A DNA stretch of 64,000 nt from Flavobacterium ginsengisoli (GTDB taxonomy: Bacteria > Bacteroidota > Bacteroidia > Flavobacteriales > Flavobacteriaceae). Position numbers and translations under genes: made by a program. The stretch is from positions 310,001-374,000 of the forward strand of contig NZ_CP121110.1 in assembly GCF_029625315.1 (NCBI RefSeq). Direction: 5' to 3'. The notes beneath the pieces are model-generated. The model was not told the origin of the DNA and searched no databases. It was given only the letters and a program-made list of their open reading frames with translations. Below are positions 1 to 10,429 of the stretch, in pieces (the stretch's first letter is position 1; each line of letters starts with the position of its first letter).

Positions 1-1311
1 GCACCAATTTGGGGCTGGGCAGAAAAGAACGCTAACATCATAATCAAAACTTCGTGGGATTCTAAAAGCTATAAAACAAAAGCAGACGCTTCAGGTAAGT
101 GGAAAACAGAATTACAGACTTCTTCTTTTGGTGGCCCATACACGATTGAAGTTTCAGAAGGAAACGAAAAAGTAACCATCAAAAATGTTTTATTAGGTGA
201 AGTTTGGCTTTGTTCAGGACAATCGAATATGGAAATGCCATTGAAAGGATTTCAAGGTCAGCCAGTTAAAAATGGAAACGAAATTATTGTAAGATCGACC
301 AATAAAAACATTCGTTTAATTACGATTCCAAGAGCAACGGTTTTGGAACCTTTGCAAGATTTCGAAGGAAAATGGGAAGAAGCTTCTCCAAAATCGACTT
401 CAAATTTTAGTGCAACAGCTTGGTATTTTGGGTCGCTTTTACAGGAAGTTTTAAATGTTCCGGTTGGATTGATTCATGTTTCGTACGGAGGTTCGAGCAT
501 GGAAGCGTGGATGAATCAGGAAATGCTGAAAGATTTTACAAGTGCTAAAATTCCGACCACAAAAGAAGAATTGGCAAAAGATCCGAATCGTGTTCCGACA
601 ACTTTATTTAACGGAATGCTTTCGCCTGTAATTGGTTACGGAATTAAAGGCTGTATTTGGTATCAGGGCGAGTCGAATTACGAAAGAGCTTCTGAATATA
701 CCGCTTTAATGAAGAAAATGGTCAGCAGTTGGAGAGCGTTATGGAAACAAGGAGATTTTCCGTTTTACTATGCGCAGATCGCACCGTTCAATTATGCTTC
801 TTTTCACCCAAAAGATTATCAGGAAAAATACAATTCAGCTTATTTGAGAGAAGCGCAGTTTAAGGCTTCAAAGGAAATTCCGAATGCAGCAATGGCAGTT
901 TTAATGGATGTTGGAGAAGAAAATAACATTCATCCAATGGACAAAGAAAAAGGAGGGAATCGATTAGCTTTTCAAGCTTTGGCAAGAACATACGGAATTG
1001 AAGGTTTCGAATTCGAAAGTCCGAAATACAAATCGATGGAAATAAAAGATGGTGCTGTAACGGTTTCTTTTGATGATGTTGCAAACGGAATTACATCTTA
1101 TGATAAAGAAGTAACTGGTTTTGAAATAGCAGGAGAAGACAAAGTTTTTTATCCAGCTAAAACTGTGCTCAGAAGAAAATCAGTGGTTTTGACTTCGGGT
1201 AAAGTAAAGAATCCTGTTGCGGTAAGATATTTATGGAAGGATTTCGCTAAAGCGGAATTGTTTAGCGCAGGTGGTTTGCCAGTTTCTTCATTTAGAACAG
1301 ACGAATGGTAA
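1..1311 (+). CDS. Sialate O-acetylesterase (SASA/SGNH), 5' truncated by window edge
   Basis: The reading frame is open from base 1, so the gene begins before the window. The 436 visible residues keep the SGNH block GQSNM, with the nucleophile Ser codon at 223-225, and a late GEENNIHPMD segment that fits the catalytic Asp/His region. The family removes O-acetyl groups from sialic acids, but members in Bacteroidota carbohydrate loci often deacetylate plant polysaccharides. Beside pectinases this one probably deacetylates pectin, which is inference. An internal ATG at 229 is not the true start because it lies just after the catalytic Ser. The next gene follows after a repeat-filled gap of about 305 bp. 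Confidence 0.88.
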   Translation, partial: APIWGWAEKNANIIIKTSWDSKSYKTKADASGKWKTELQTSSFGGPYTIEVSEGNEKVTIKNVLLGEVWLCSGQSNMEMPLKGFQGQPVKNGNEIIVRSTNKNIRLITIPRATVLEPLQDFEGKWEEASPKSTSNFSATAWYFGSLLQEVLNVPVGLIHVSYGGSSMEAWMNQEMLKDFTSAKIPTTKEELAKDPNRVPTTLFNGMLSPVIGYGIKGCIWYQGESNYERASEYTALMKKMVSSWRALWKQGDFPFYYAQIAPFNYASFHPKDYQEKYNSAYLREAQFKASKEIPNAAMAVLMDVGEENNIHPMDKEKGGNRLAFQALARTYGIEGFEFESPKYKSMEIKDGAVTVSFDDVANGITSYDKEVTGFEIAGEDKVFYPAKTVLRRKSVVLTSGKVKNPVAVRYLWKDFAKAELFSAGGLPVSSFRTDEW

Positions 1312-1316
1312 TTATG

Positions 1317-1379
1317 AATTGTTAATTGTGAATTGTTAATTGTGAATTGTTAATTGTGAATTGTTAATTGTGAATTGTG
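1317..1379 (+). repeat. Tandem 14-bp repeat (about 4.5 copies)
   Basis: The unit aattgttaattgtg is repeated four times in full and once in part, directly after the esterase stop codon. The start of the gap 1312-1616 is therefore low-complexity DNA with no coding potential. Confidence 0.85.
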
Positions 1380-1408
1380 AATGATGAGTTATGAGTTTTG
1401 GCGTCTAG

Positions 1409-1459
1409 TTTGTCATTTCGACGAAGGAGAAATCTTCGCAAGTAACTCGACAAAGATTT
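1409..1459 (+). repeat. Left half of dispersed palindromic element (family R1)
   Basis: It starts tttgtcatttcgacgaagg and continues through GAGAAATCTTCGCAAG. It matches the left arm of complete elements at 8733, 20375, 37448 and 52188. The right arm is absent here, so this is a truncated copy. Confidence 0.8.
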
Positions 1460-1498
1460 GGATCCAAAATAATGATTTTTAAGAAGCTTAATTTATAA

Positions 1499-1565
1499 CT
1501 CTCGCAGATTTGGCAGATTTTGGAGATAAAAATAAATCTGCTCAATCTGTCAAATCTGCGAGAGA
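1499..1565 (+). repeat. Inverted repeat of the CTCGCAGATT family (R2)
   Basis: The left arm CTCTCGCAGATTTGGCAG is answered by AAATCTGCGAGAG at the right end, so the whole forms a long hairpin. Related copies sit upstream of many other genes in the window. Confidence 0.8.
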
Positions 1566-1576
1566 ACAAAAAATAT

Positions 1577-1604
1577 ACCTACAAGGTTTTGGAAACCTTG
1601 CAGG
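1577..1604 (+). repeat. Short hairpin repeat ACCTACAAGGTTTT (family R3)
   Basis: The sequence acctacaaggttttggaaac followed by CTTGCAGG is a compact inverted repeat 12 bp before the next start codon. It recurs twice at 48465-48544, with diverged relatives at 20321 and 39160. Confidence 0.75.
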
Positions 1605-1616
1605 AAAACGTAAAAA

Positions 1617-3946
1617 ATGAAAAATAATATACTATTACTACTTCTCTTCACGACGCTTTGTCTTAGAGCGCAAATCCCTGCACTTGATAATTACAATCAG
1701 GTTTGGACAACGCAAAGCAACAATTCATCAGAATCGATGCCTTTGGGTGGCGGTGATATTGGTATGAATGTCTGGGTAGAGAAAGGTGATTTGTATTTCT
1801 ATTTTTCCCGAAGCGGAACTTTCGACGAACATAATACTTTATTGAAATTAGGTCGTGTAAAAGTGACGTTAAGCCCAAATCCTTTTGAAGGAAAAGATGG
1901 TTTTCGTCAGGAATTGAAACTCAAAGACGGTTATATTTTATTAGGGCAGAATAATACTAAAATCAAACTTTGGGTAGATGTTTTTAAACCCATAATTCAT
2001 GTTGATTTAGAAAGTAAAAATGCACTGAAAATGACGGCTTCTTATGAAAGCTGGCGTTATCAAAATCGTTATCCAAAAGGAAAAGAAAACAACGCTAATT
2101 CATATAAATGGGCGCCTAAGGGAGAACTTATTACCTATAAAGATTCTATTTCGTTTGAAAATAATGGAGTTAAATTTTACCACAGAAATAGAGAAAATAC
2201 TGTTTTTGATGTTGCGGTAAAACAGCAGAAAATGGAATCGGTAAAAGACCAAATGCTGAACCCAATTGCGAATTTGACTTTTGGTGGATTCATGAAAGGC
2301 GATAATTTAAAACCAGACAGAACATATCTTGGAAAATATCAGGATACCGATTTTAAAGGCTTTAATTTAACAAGCATTAAACCATCCAAAAAACATGCAT
2401 TAGAAATTTATTTAAACACCAATCAATCTGATTTTTCTACTTGGGATAATGGATTAAAAAGTTTGATTTCGGCAAATAAAAATACAGCAAAACAAGCCGA
2501 AAAAAACACTCAAAAATGGTGGAATAACTTCTGGAATCGCAGTTTTATTTTCACTCAAAAAAATCAGTCAACTGCCAAAGATTCGGTGTATCAAATTGGG
2601 CAGAATTATCAATTGTTCCGATACATGCTTGGATGCAATGCGTACGGAAAATATCCAACCAAATTCAACGGCGGGCTTTTTACGGTTGATCCTGTTTACA
2701 CAAATAAAGACCTCAATTTTACGCCCGATTTCAGAAATTGGGGAGGAGGAACGATGACGGCTCAAAATCAGCGATTGGTTTATTTTCCGATGGTAAAAAG
2801 TGGTGATTTTGATATGATGAAATCGCAATTGGATTATTACGTAAGTCTTCAAAAAAATGCTGAATTAAGAAGCAAAGTTTACTGGAAACATAATGGTGCA
2901 TCATTCACAGAACAATTAGAAAATTTCGGCTTGCCAAATCCAGCTGAATACGAATGGAAACGTCCCGCAGATTACGATCCAGGAATGGAATATAATGCGT
3001 GGCTCGAATACGAATGGGATACGGTTTTCGAGTTCTGCCAAATGATGTTACAGCAGAAAGAATATGCGGGAGAAGACATTCAAAAATACAATCAATTTAT
3101 TATAAGCTGTCTTCGATTTTTTGATGATCATTATCAATATTTAGCAAAACAAAGAGGAAGAAAAACTTTGGATGGAAATGGAAAATTAATTCTTTTTCGG
3201 GTTCAGGAGCAGAAACGTATAAAATGGCGAATAATGCCAATAGTACGATTTCGGCTTTACAGGTAATTACAGAAAAACTTTTAAACCTTTCCGGAAATCA
3301 ATTGTCAAAAGAAGACTCAGAATATTTAAAAGCATTTCAAACTAGAATTCCGCCTTTAAATTTCGGGCAGATTGAAAATCATAAAGTTTTACTTCCCGCT
3401 AAAACTTGGGAAAGAGTTAATAATTCAGAAGTTCCGCAATTGTATCCTGTTTATCCGTGGGGAATTTATGGTGTTGGAAAACCTGATTTGGAAACGGCTT
3501 TAAATACATGGAAATACGATCCAGATGCTTTAAAATTTAGAAGTCATGTAGGTTGGAAACAAGATAATATTTTCTCGGCTCGTTTGGGCTTAACCGAAGA
3601 AGCGATGAAATACAATACACTTAAAATGGCCAATTCAGAAAGACGTTTTCCAGCTTTTTGGGGACCAGGATTTGACTGGGTTCCAGATCATAATTGGGGC
3701 GGATCGGGAATGATTGGCATGCAGGAAATGCTTTTGCAGGAAGCAGACGGAAAGATCTATCTTTTCCCAGCGTGGCCAAAAGATTGGAACGTTCATTTTA
3801 AATTACACGCCAAACAAAATACAACAATTGAAGCCGAACTCGTGAATGGAGAATTGAAGGTTTTAAAAGTAATTCCAGAAGAAAGAAAAAAAGATATTAT
3901 AAATCTGCTTGGAAAATCTGAAGTAGAGAAAACAAAATTAAACTAA
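1617..3946 (+). pseudogene. DUF5703 domain protein (putative glycoside hydrolase), one frame break
   Basis: A secreted protein with signal peptide MKNNILLLLLFTTLCLRAQ. The N-terminal part (SMPLGGGDIGMNVW, YFYFSRSGTFDEHN) is typical of DUF5703. The C-terminal half looks like an (alpha/alpha)6 catalytic barrel of the six-hairpin type. Frame 3 ends at 3266, but homology-like sequence continues in frame 2 (SGSGAETYKMANN). Restoring one C in TTTTTCGGG at 3197-3200 gives a 776-residue protein reading LILFPGSGAETYK. This is the only frame break in the window not at a GCWGC site. DUF5703 proteins occur in pectin and hemicellulose loci and I know of no assigned activity. The type label reflects the assembled sequence; the gene may be intact in the cell. 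Confidence 0.75.
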
Positions 3947-3961
3947 CTATTGCTAATTAAA

Positions 3962-6422
3962 ATGATAAAGAAATTAATAAGTGCTTGCAGTTTTGTCCAT
4001 GCTTTTAACCACAAACGGACAAGCACAATCAGTCGCAAATACTGATAAACAAATTGTAAAAGTTGACTTTGATTTTTTTCAAAGAAGACTAGAAGAAGTT
4101 CATGATCCTAGTTATGATTCTTGGGTGATTAATGAAGGAAAAGAGGCCGAAAAATCATTTAATAATGTATCTTTTAAGTTAAAAGGAAACTTTACTTCAA
4201 AATGGTACAAAGTTGGAATGAGCGCTCCGTTTTACAACAAATTAGGAAGTGACGGTTTGGTTACGTCCGAAAATTTGGAATTGAAAATCAGTGGACTGAA
4301 AGCTGGAAGACATACACTTTTGACATTTCATAACGCTTTTGATGTCATTACAGGAAAAACTTTTTCTCCGATAAAAATCTACGTAAACGGAAAACTTCAG
4401 GAAACCGTAAATGCAAGTCAGAGAGCCAATGCTAAAATTGATGCTTCTATGGCGTATATTACTTTTAATGCTGAAAAAGGAAAAGATGTAATTGTTCGGC
4501 TTGAAATTGATCCTACTTCAAACCCGGATATTATAAAACAGATTGTAATCAACGGTTTTGAAATTGATACGCCAAATTTAATGAATCAGGCCAGAACTCC
4601 AGAACCAAAAAACAGAGACGAACATGTTGAAGTGGGTAAAACTTTAACTCTAAAATGGGATGCTGTAAAAAACGTAGCATCGCATAAAATATATTTCGGT
4701 GAAGATAAAAATGCGGTAGAAAACGCAACTGAATCTTCAAAAGAATTTAAAGGAAAATTAACAGAGAAATCTTTTACAGTTTCTGATTTATATTCGGGAA
4801 CAACTTATTATTGGAGAGTCGATGAAGTGGATAATAATGGCGAAGTTACATTAGGAAATGTTTGGTCATTTAAACCTGCACAATTGGCGTTTCCAGGTGC
4901 TGAAGGTTATGGACGTTATGCTGTTGGTGGACGTGGAGGAAAAGTGATTGAAGTAACCAATTTAAATGACGATGGTCCGGGAAGTTTACGCGATGCCATT
5001 AATCAGGAAATTGGTCCAAGAACGATCGTTTTTAATGTTTCGGGAAATATAAAACTGGCTTCGAGATTAGTAGCAAATCAGCCTTATATCACTATTGCGG
5101 GACAAACGGCTCCAGGTGAGGGAATCACAATCAGCAGAGCGCCAATTGGATTGACAGGAAATGATGGTGTAATTCGATTTTTGAAAGTGAGAATTGGAGG
5201 CGGAACTACTTTTGACGGAATGGGATTAACGGGCGCAGATTATAGTATTATAGATCACTGTTCAATTAGCTGGACAATAGATGAATCGTTTAGTTCGCGT
5301 GGTGCGCATCATATTACTTTACAGCGAACTTTAATTTCTGAAGCTTTAAACATTGCGGGACATGATAAATATCCTGCTGGAAAAATGCATGGTTTTGCGG
5401 CAACAATTGGTGGAGATATTGGTAGTTTTCATCACAATTTATTGGCACATAATCAAGGTCGTAACTGGAGTATAGGCGGTGGCTTAAACGGTGACGGCTA
5501 TTACACAGGAAGATTGGATATCACAAACAATGTGGTTTACAACTGGGGAGGAAGAACAACTGACGGAGGAGCAAACGAAGTAAATTTTGTAAACAATTTT
5601 TACAAACCGGGTGCTTCAACTACCATATTTGTGGCATTAAATGCACAGCATGAGGGCGTTGGAAAAGGAATGCAACGTTATTATTTTAACGGAAATATTA
5701 TGCCAGGTTATTTTGATGAGAAATCTCAGGATAAAGGCAGAAAATCTACTATAAGTCATAATGAGAAAGTAGATTATGAAACTTTTGTAGACAAACCATT
5801 TTTTCCTTCTTATGTAGAAACGCAATCAGCGAAAGCGACTTACAAAAATGTGCTTTCAGATGTTGGTGCTAATCAGCCGTTTTTTGACAAACACGATAAT
5901 AGAATTGTTGATGAAACTTTAAAAGGAACTTTCACTTATAAAGGCAGTAAAAGCGGTTTAGGCGGAATGATCGATAATGAACAAGATGCAGGCGGATGGC
6001 CAAATTTTGCATCAGAAACTCGTCCGACAGATTGGGATACAGATCATGACGGTTTGCCAAACTGGTGGGAAAAAGCTTTTGGCTTAAACGAAAATTCGAA
6101 AGCTGGAGATTTCTCAGATGCAAATCAAGATAATGACAAAGACGGATTTACGCAATTGGATAATTATTTAGACTGGCTGGCTCAACCTCATTATTTTCTG
6201 AATTCGGGAGAGAAAAAGACTTTAAATGCCACAGATTATTTCCAAGGATACGAAAACAAACCAGTGTATACTTTCTCTGATCTTAAAAATGGAAAAGTGG
6301 TTTTAAAAGGAAAAGAAATTCAGTTTACAACTGTTGAAAAAGGATTTGCTTCTTTCGTCTTAACCGTAAAAGATGCAGACGGAGATTCAATGAGTAGAAT
6401 CATTAATTTCTTTATTAAATAA
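3962..6422 (+). CDS. Polysaccharide lyase family 1 (pectate lyase) with N-terminal beta-sandwich and Fn3 modules
   Basis: About 819 residues once the start is repaired. Residues ~25-195 resemble a carbohydrate-binding beta-sandwich. Residues ~205-300 are fibronectin-III-like (LYSGTTYYWRVDEVDNNGE). The PL1 parallel beta-helix starts at AFPGAEGYGRYAVGGRGGK, carries IIDHCSISWTIDES, and extends to about residue 560. A calcium-binding TSP3/dockerin-like stretch follows (DTDHDGLPNWWEKAFGLN). PL1 enzymes cleave de-esterified polygalacturonan by beta-elimination. The long frame starts with a GTG at 3981 and has no basic n-region. ATG 3962 gives MIKKLISA, and deleting one T in GCTTGC (3983-3988) fuses it to AVLSMLLTTNGQAQ, a standard signal peptide. 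Confidence 0.88.
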
Positions 6423-6429
6423 AAAAAGG

Positions 6430-6646
6430 TTTCACGCAGATTTGGCTGATTTAGGCAGATCTGCGCAGATTTTCTTAAAGAATAAAAATCAACAAATATC
6501 TGCTAAAATCTGCAAAATCTGCGTGAAAAAAAATCAGATTAGGAGATTATAATAGATTAAAAGAAAAAAATAAATCAGCGCAATCTGCTAAATCTGCGAG
6601 GAAAATTTAAACTCTCGCAGATTTAGCAGATCCAGCAGATTAAATT
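6430..6646 (+). repeat. Cluster of R2 inverted repeats filling the gap
   Basis: A hairpin from TTTCACGCAGATTTGG to AAATCTGCGTGAAA (about 6430-6529) is followed by a second pair, CTGCTAAATCTGCGAGG and CTCTCGCAGATTTAGCAG. The space between the lyase stop and the next start is almost entirely repeat. Confidence 0.75.
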
Positions 6647-6655
6647 TATATCAAA

Positions 6656-8674
6656 ATGAAAAAGAACATCATCATATCCTCTTTATTTCTTTCAACCGTA
6701 ATCTTTGCACAGAACAAAGGTTTGGTTGCCAATTCAGAAAGTCCTTATTCGAAATTACAGAGTGTTGGTTTGCAAGACGTAAAATGGACAAACGGTTTTT
6801 GGAAAGAACAGTTTGATGTAGAAACCAAAAACACTTTGCCGTATATGTGGGATTTGTATCATAATGATGAGATTTCGCATGCTTACAAAAACTTCGAAAT
6901 TGCGGCAGGTTTAAGCAAAGGAACTTTCAAAGGGCCTTCGTTTCATGATGGTGATTTCTACAAGATTTTTGAGGGAATGGCAGCAACCTATGCGGTTACA
7001 AAAGATAAAAAGCTAGATGCCGAAATGGATAAGGCTATTGCGCTTTTCGCGAAAGTGCAACGTAAAGATGGTTATATTCATACGCCAGTTTTAATTGATG
7101 AACGTTGGGGAACTTTAGGACCAGAAGAAGTAAAAAAACAATTGGGTTTTGAGAAATACAATATGGGACATTTAATGACTGCAGCTTGTATTCATTATCG
7201 CGCGACAGGAAAAACAAATTTCCTGAATATCGCTAAAGGTGTTGCTGATTTCTTGTATGATTTCTATAAAAAAGCTTCACCAGAATTGGCTCGAAATGCC
7301 ATTTGTCCGTCTCATTATATGGGAATTGTAGAAATGTACAGAACGACTAAAAATCCGAAATATCTGGAATTAGCCAATAATCTAATTGACATTCGCGGAA
7401 CTACAAATGACGGAACCGATGACAATCAGGATAGAGTTCCGTTTAGACAGCAGACAACTGCAATGGGGCACGCTGTAAGAGCGAATTACCTTTACGCTGG
7501 AGTTGCCGATTTGTATGCCGAAACGGGAGAAAAAAAATTACTAGATAATTTAGAATCGATTTGGGACGATGTAACGTATCGTAAAATGTACATTACAGGA
7601 GGTTGTGGTTCTTTATATGATGGTGTTTCTCCAGACGGAACATCGTATGATCCAACAGTAGTTCAGAAAATTCATCAGGCTTACGGAAGACCTTTTCAAT
7701 TGCCAAATGCAACAGCTCATACCGAAACCTGTGCAAATATTGGAAATGTTTTGTGGAACTGGAGAATGCTTCAAATTACGGGAGATGCCAAATATGCTGA
7801 CATCGTTGAATTAGCATTGTACAACAGTGTGCTTTCGGGAATGGATTTAGAAGGAGAAAAATTTCTTTACAATAATCCGCTGAATGTTTCAAATGATTTG
7901 CCATTTCACCAAAGATGGGGAAATGAGCGTGAAGGTTATATCGCCTTATCCAACTGTTGTGCACCAAACGTAACGAGAACAATTGCTGAAGTTGGAAATT
8001 ATGCTTACAATATTTCGAAAGATGGTTTGTATGTAAATTTATACGGAAGTAATCAATTGAAAACAAAATCTTTAAACGGAGAAGAAATCGAAATCGAACA
8101 GCAAACCAATTATCCTTGGGACGGAAAAATAACGTTGAAAATTGTAAAAGCACCAAAAGATTTACAAAATTTCTTTTTAAGAATTCCAGGCTGGAGTCAG
8201 AATGCTGAAGTTTCGGTTAATAATTCGAAAATTACAGATAAGATCGCTTCTGGAACTTATTTGAAATTAAACCAAAAATGGAAAAAAGGAGATGTAATCG
8301 AATTGAATCTTCCAATGCCGGTTGAATTGATGGAAGCGAATCCGTTGGTTGAAGAAGTTAAAAATCAGGTTGCTGTAAAAAGAGGACCTTTAGTTTATTG
8401 TTTAGAATCAGATCAGCTTCCTTCGAAAGTAAGTGTTAATGATGTAGCTTTAAATTTAAAATCGAATTTCGCAACAAACAATTTCATCTTGAATAATAGA
8501 AATTTAGTAAGCATTGATGCAGAAGCCGTTATAAATTCAAATAATTCATGGAATAAAACGTTGTACAAGCCGCTTTCTTCTAAAAATGCAGATGCTGTAC
8601 AGGTAAAATTGATTCCGTATTTTGCATGGGGAAATAAAGGAAAAGGTGAAATGACGGTTTGGATGTCGCACTAA
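6656..8674 (+). CDS. Beta-L-arabinofuranosidase, GH127/GH146 (DUF1680) type
   Basis: 672 residues with signal peptide MKKNIIISSLFLSTVIFAQ. It has the (alpha/alpha)6-barrel signature of the DUF1680 clan: GFWKEQFDVE near the N-terminus, then AHTETCANIGNVLWNW around residues 353-368, then LSNCCAPNVTRT around 431. In characterised GH127 enzymes a Glu and three Cys at these positions bind zinc, with one Cys acting as nucleophile; all are present here. The expected activity is removal of terminal beta-L-arabinofuranose from pectic side chains. GH127 and GH146 cannot be separated by eye. Confidence 0.87.
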   Translation: MKKNIIISSLFLSTVIFAQNKGLVANSESPYSKLQSVGLQDVKWTNGFWKEQFDVETKNTLPYMWDLYHNDEISHAYKNFEIAAGLSKGTFKGPSFHDGDFYKIFEGMAATYAVTKDKKLDAEMDKAIALFAKVQRKDGYIHTPVLIDERWGTLGPEEVKKQLGFEKYNMGHLMTAACIHYRATGKTNFLNIAKGVADFLYDFYKKASPELARNAICPSHYMGIVEMYRTTKNPKYLELANNLIDIRGTTNDGTDDNQDRVPFRQQTTAMGHAVRANYLYAGVADLYAETGEKKLLDNLESIWDDVTYRKMYITGGCGSLYDGVSPDGTSYDPTVVQKIHQAYGRPFQLPNATAHTETCANIGNVLWNWRMLQITGDAKYADIVELALYNSVLSGMDLEGEKFLYNNPLNVSNDLPFHQRWGNEREGYIALSNCCAPNVTRTIAEVGNYAYNISKDGLYVNLYGSNQLKTKSLNGEEIEIEQQTNYPWDGKITLKIVKAPKDLQNFFLRIPGWSQNAEVSVNNSKITDKIASGTYLKLNQKWKKGDVIELNLPMPVELMEANPLVEEVKNQVAVKRGPLVYCLESDQLPSKVSVNDVALNLKSNFATNNFILNNRNLVSIDAEAVINSNNSWNKTLYKPLSSKNADAVQVKLIPYFAWGNKGKGEMTVWMSH

Positions 8675-8732
8675 ATTTTGGACGCGGATGAAACGGATTT
8701 TTAAATTTGTCATAGAAGTATAAACGCACAGT

Positions 8733-8840
8733 TTTGTCATTTCGACGAAGGAGAAATCTTCACAAGTAGCTCGACAAAGATTGATGATTTAGATTACGGA
8801 GTTACTTACGAAGATTTCTCCCTACGGTCGAAATGACAAA
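8733..8840 (+). repeat. Complete R1 palindromic element
   Basis: The left arm TTTGTCATTTCGACGAAGG and the right arm ending TCGAAATGACAAA flank a centre containing CTCGACAAAGATTG. The right arm has drifted (CTCCCTACGGTCG instead of CTCCTTCGTCG). Confidence 0.82.
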
Positions 8841-8868
8841 TACAAGATAAATAAGTAAATTGAAAAAC

Positions 8869-9855
8869 ATGAAATACATTCTATCCTTATTTTTAATAAC
8901 GACACTTTCAATATCAGCTCAAACGCTCGATAATAAATTAACACTAACCGTTGCACAAGATGGTTCAGGAGATTTTAAAACCATTCAAGAAGCGGTGAAT
9001 AATGTAAAAGACAATTCGGAGAAACGTGTTGTAATCACTATAAAGCCAGGAAAGTATGTTGAGAAATTGGAAATTCCGGCTTCAAAACCCTTTATTACTT
9101 TAAAAGGTTTAGACAGAAATAAAACGATTATTTTATTTGATGATTATTCTGGAAAACCGCTTCGAGAACCAGATCCATCGGGAAAGAAAGAATTTGGAAC
9201 AGGAACTTCGTATTCTTTCATAATCAAAGGAAATGATTGTACGCTTGAAAATCTTACTGTAGAAAATACGGCAGGAAGAGTGGGACAGGCGGTGGCGCTT
9301 CATATTAAAAGCGATCGCGTTATTGTGAAAAATTGTAATCTTTTAGGAAACCAAGACACTCTTTATTTATCTGAAGAAAAAACTCGTATCTATTTTGAAA
9401 ACTGTTTTATCAATGGTACAACCGATTTTATTTTTGGAGCCGCAACGGCTTATTTTTACAAATGTACAATTGAGAGTTTGGTAAATTCTTATATTACAGC
9501 GGCTTCGACTCCACAAGGACAAGCTTATGGTTTTGTTTTTGTTGATTGTAAGCTTACTGCAAAAGACAAATCAGTAGATAAAGTATTTCTGGGAAGGCCG
9601 TGGAGACCTTATGCACAAACCGTTTTCATTAATACAGATTTAGGTTCGCATATTATTCCAGAAGGTTGGAATGAATGGATTGATACTCGATTTCCTAATA
9701 AAGACAAAACTGCTTATTATGCAGAATTTGGAAGTAAAGGTTTGAGCGCAAAGTATATTTCGCAACGCGTATCGTGGTCGCATCAATTGAAGAAGGAAGA
9801 TCTTAAAAAATACAATCGAGATTTAGTTTTAAACGGATGGGATCCGAATAAATAG
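8869..9855 (+). CDS. Pectin methylesterase, CE8
   Basis: A secreted parallel beta-helix esterase, 328 residues from the ATG at 8869 (MKYILSLFLITTLSISAQ). A TTG three codons upstream is in frame but less likely. Family hallmarks are present: GSGDFKTIQEAV near the start, GNQDTL (general acid Asp, ~162), TTDFIFG (nucleophile Asp, ~186) and FLGRPWRPYA (active-site Arg, ~242). It removes methyl esters from homogalacturonan, preparing the chain for the PL1 lyases and the GH28 enzyme in this locus. The length matches the family. Confidence 0.93.
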   Translation: MKYILSLFLITTLSISAQTLDNKLTLTVAQDGSGDFKTIQEAVNNVKDNSEKRVVITIKPGKYVEKLEIPASKPFITLKGLDRNKTIILFDDYSGKPLREPDPSGKKEFGTGTSYSFIIKGNDCTLENLTVENTAGRVGQAVALHIKSDRVIVKNCNLLGNQDTLYLSEEKTRIYFENCFINGTTDFIFGAATAYFYKCTIESLVNSYITAASTPQGQAYGFVFVDCKLTAKDKSVDKVFLGRPWRPYAQTVFINTDLGSHIIPEGWNEWIDTRFPNKDKTAYYAEFGSKGLSAKYISQRVSWSHQLKKEDLKKYNRDLVLNGWDPNK

Positions 9856-9911
9856 TGCTTTAATTTTACCCAAAATAGGGAACCTTAAACAGAACAAAAT
9901 TTTAATTTAAC

Positions 9912-9948
9912 AAAAACCCGCTGACATCAATGTTTAGTGGGTTTTTTG
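9912..9948 (+). terminator. Rho-independent terminator after the pectinesterase
   Basis: AAACCCGCTGA pairs with TTTAGTGGGTTT (two G-U pairs) and is followed by a T run. It probably ends the upstream transcript before susC. Confidence 0.75.
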
Positions 9949-10198
9949 TTGTTTTTGGGTTAGCAAAAAATGGATAGATTATCGTTTAAATTTCGTTGGT
10001 CAGAATTTACTTTTAAAAAATATATTTTTTAGTAAAAATTATTCAAACTTTTTTTATGCCATCCTGTAACTATCCTGTTTATTGTTTTGTAAGTTTTTTA
10101 TCGTAAAATAAATATACTCTTAGTATTTTTCTCTATCGTTTTCGTAAGAAAAGGGTATTTCATAAGCACTTATTTATCAGTAGGGATACAGTTTAATT

Positions 10199-10229
10199 TT
10201 GCAGAATATATACTATATGTTTATTTTTG
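10199..10229 (+). promoter_or_regulatory. Candidate Bacteroidota promoter for susC
   Basis: TTG at 10199-10201 and TATTTTTG at 10222-10229 are 20 bp apart, matching the TTG-N17-23-TAnnTTTG pattern known for Flavobacterium. It would give a leader of about 325 nt. In such AT-rich DNA chance matches are common. Confidence 0.4.
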
Positions 10230-10393
10230 ATATAAATCTTATTGTTTTTTCGTCAAAATGAGTTTATAAATTTTCTTTTAAGCAAACATTTGCCCGAAAT
10301 ATTTAGGTTCATCTATTTTTTCCATTCGTTTTTTATTAATATTGTTTTTTTAGTCACATTTTTTTTGACATTCTGCGATTAAAACAGGATAGA

Positions 10394-10429
10394 GCAGGAC
10401 GGTTCTCATGTATCATCGTCCTATTTTTG
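10394..10429 (+). promoter_or_regulatory. Leader hairpin followed by a short T run
   Basis: AGGACGGT (10396-10403) pairs with ATCGTCCT (10415-10422) around an 11-nt loop, and ATTTTTGG follows. It could be a weak terminator or attenuator about 135 nt before the susC start. Confidence 0.45.

Noticed and set aside
1317..1379. Tandem 14-bp repeat as a replication origin or iteron
   Set aside because: No initiator gene, DnaA boxes or partition genes are nearby, and it lies directly after a metabolic gene.
7776..8156. 126-codon minus-strand ORF
   Set aside because: It overlaps the GH127/146 gene completely, and its translation is rich in His, Phe and Arg without any family pattern.
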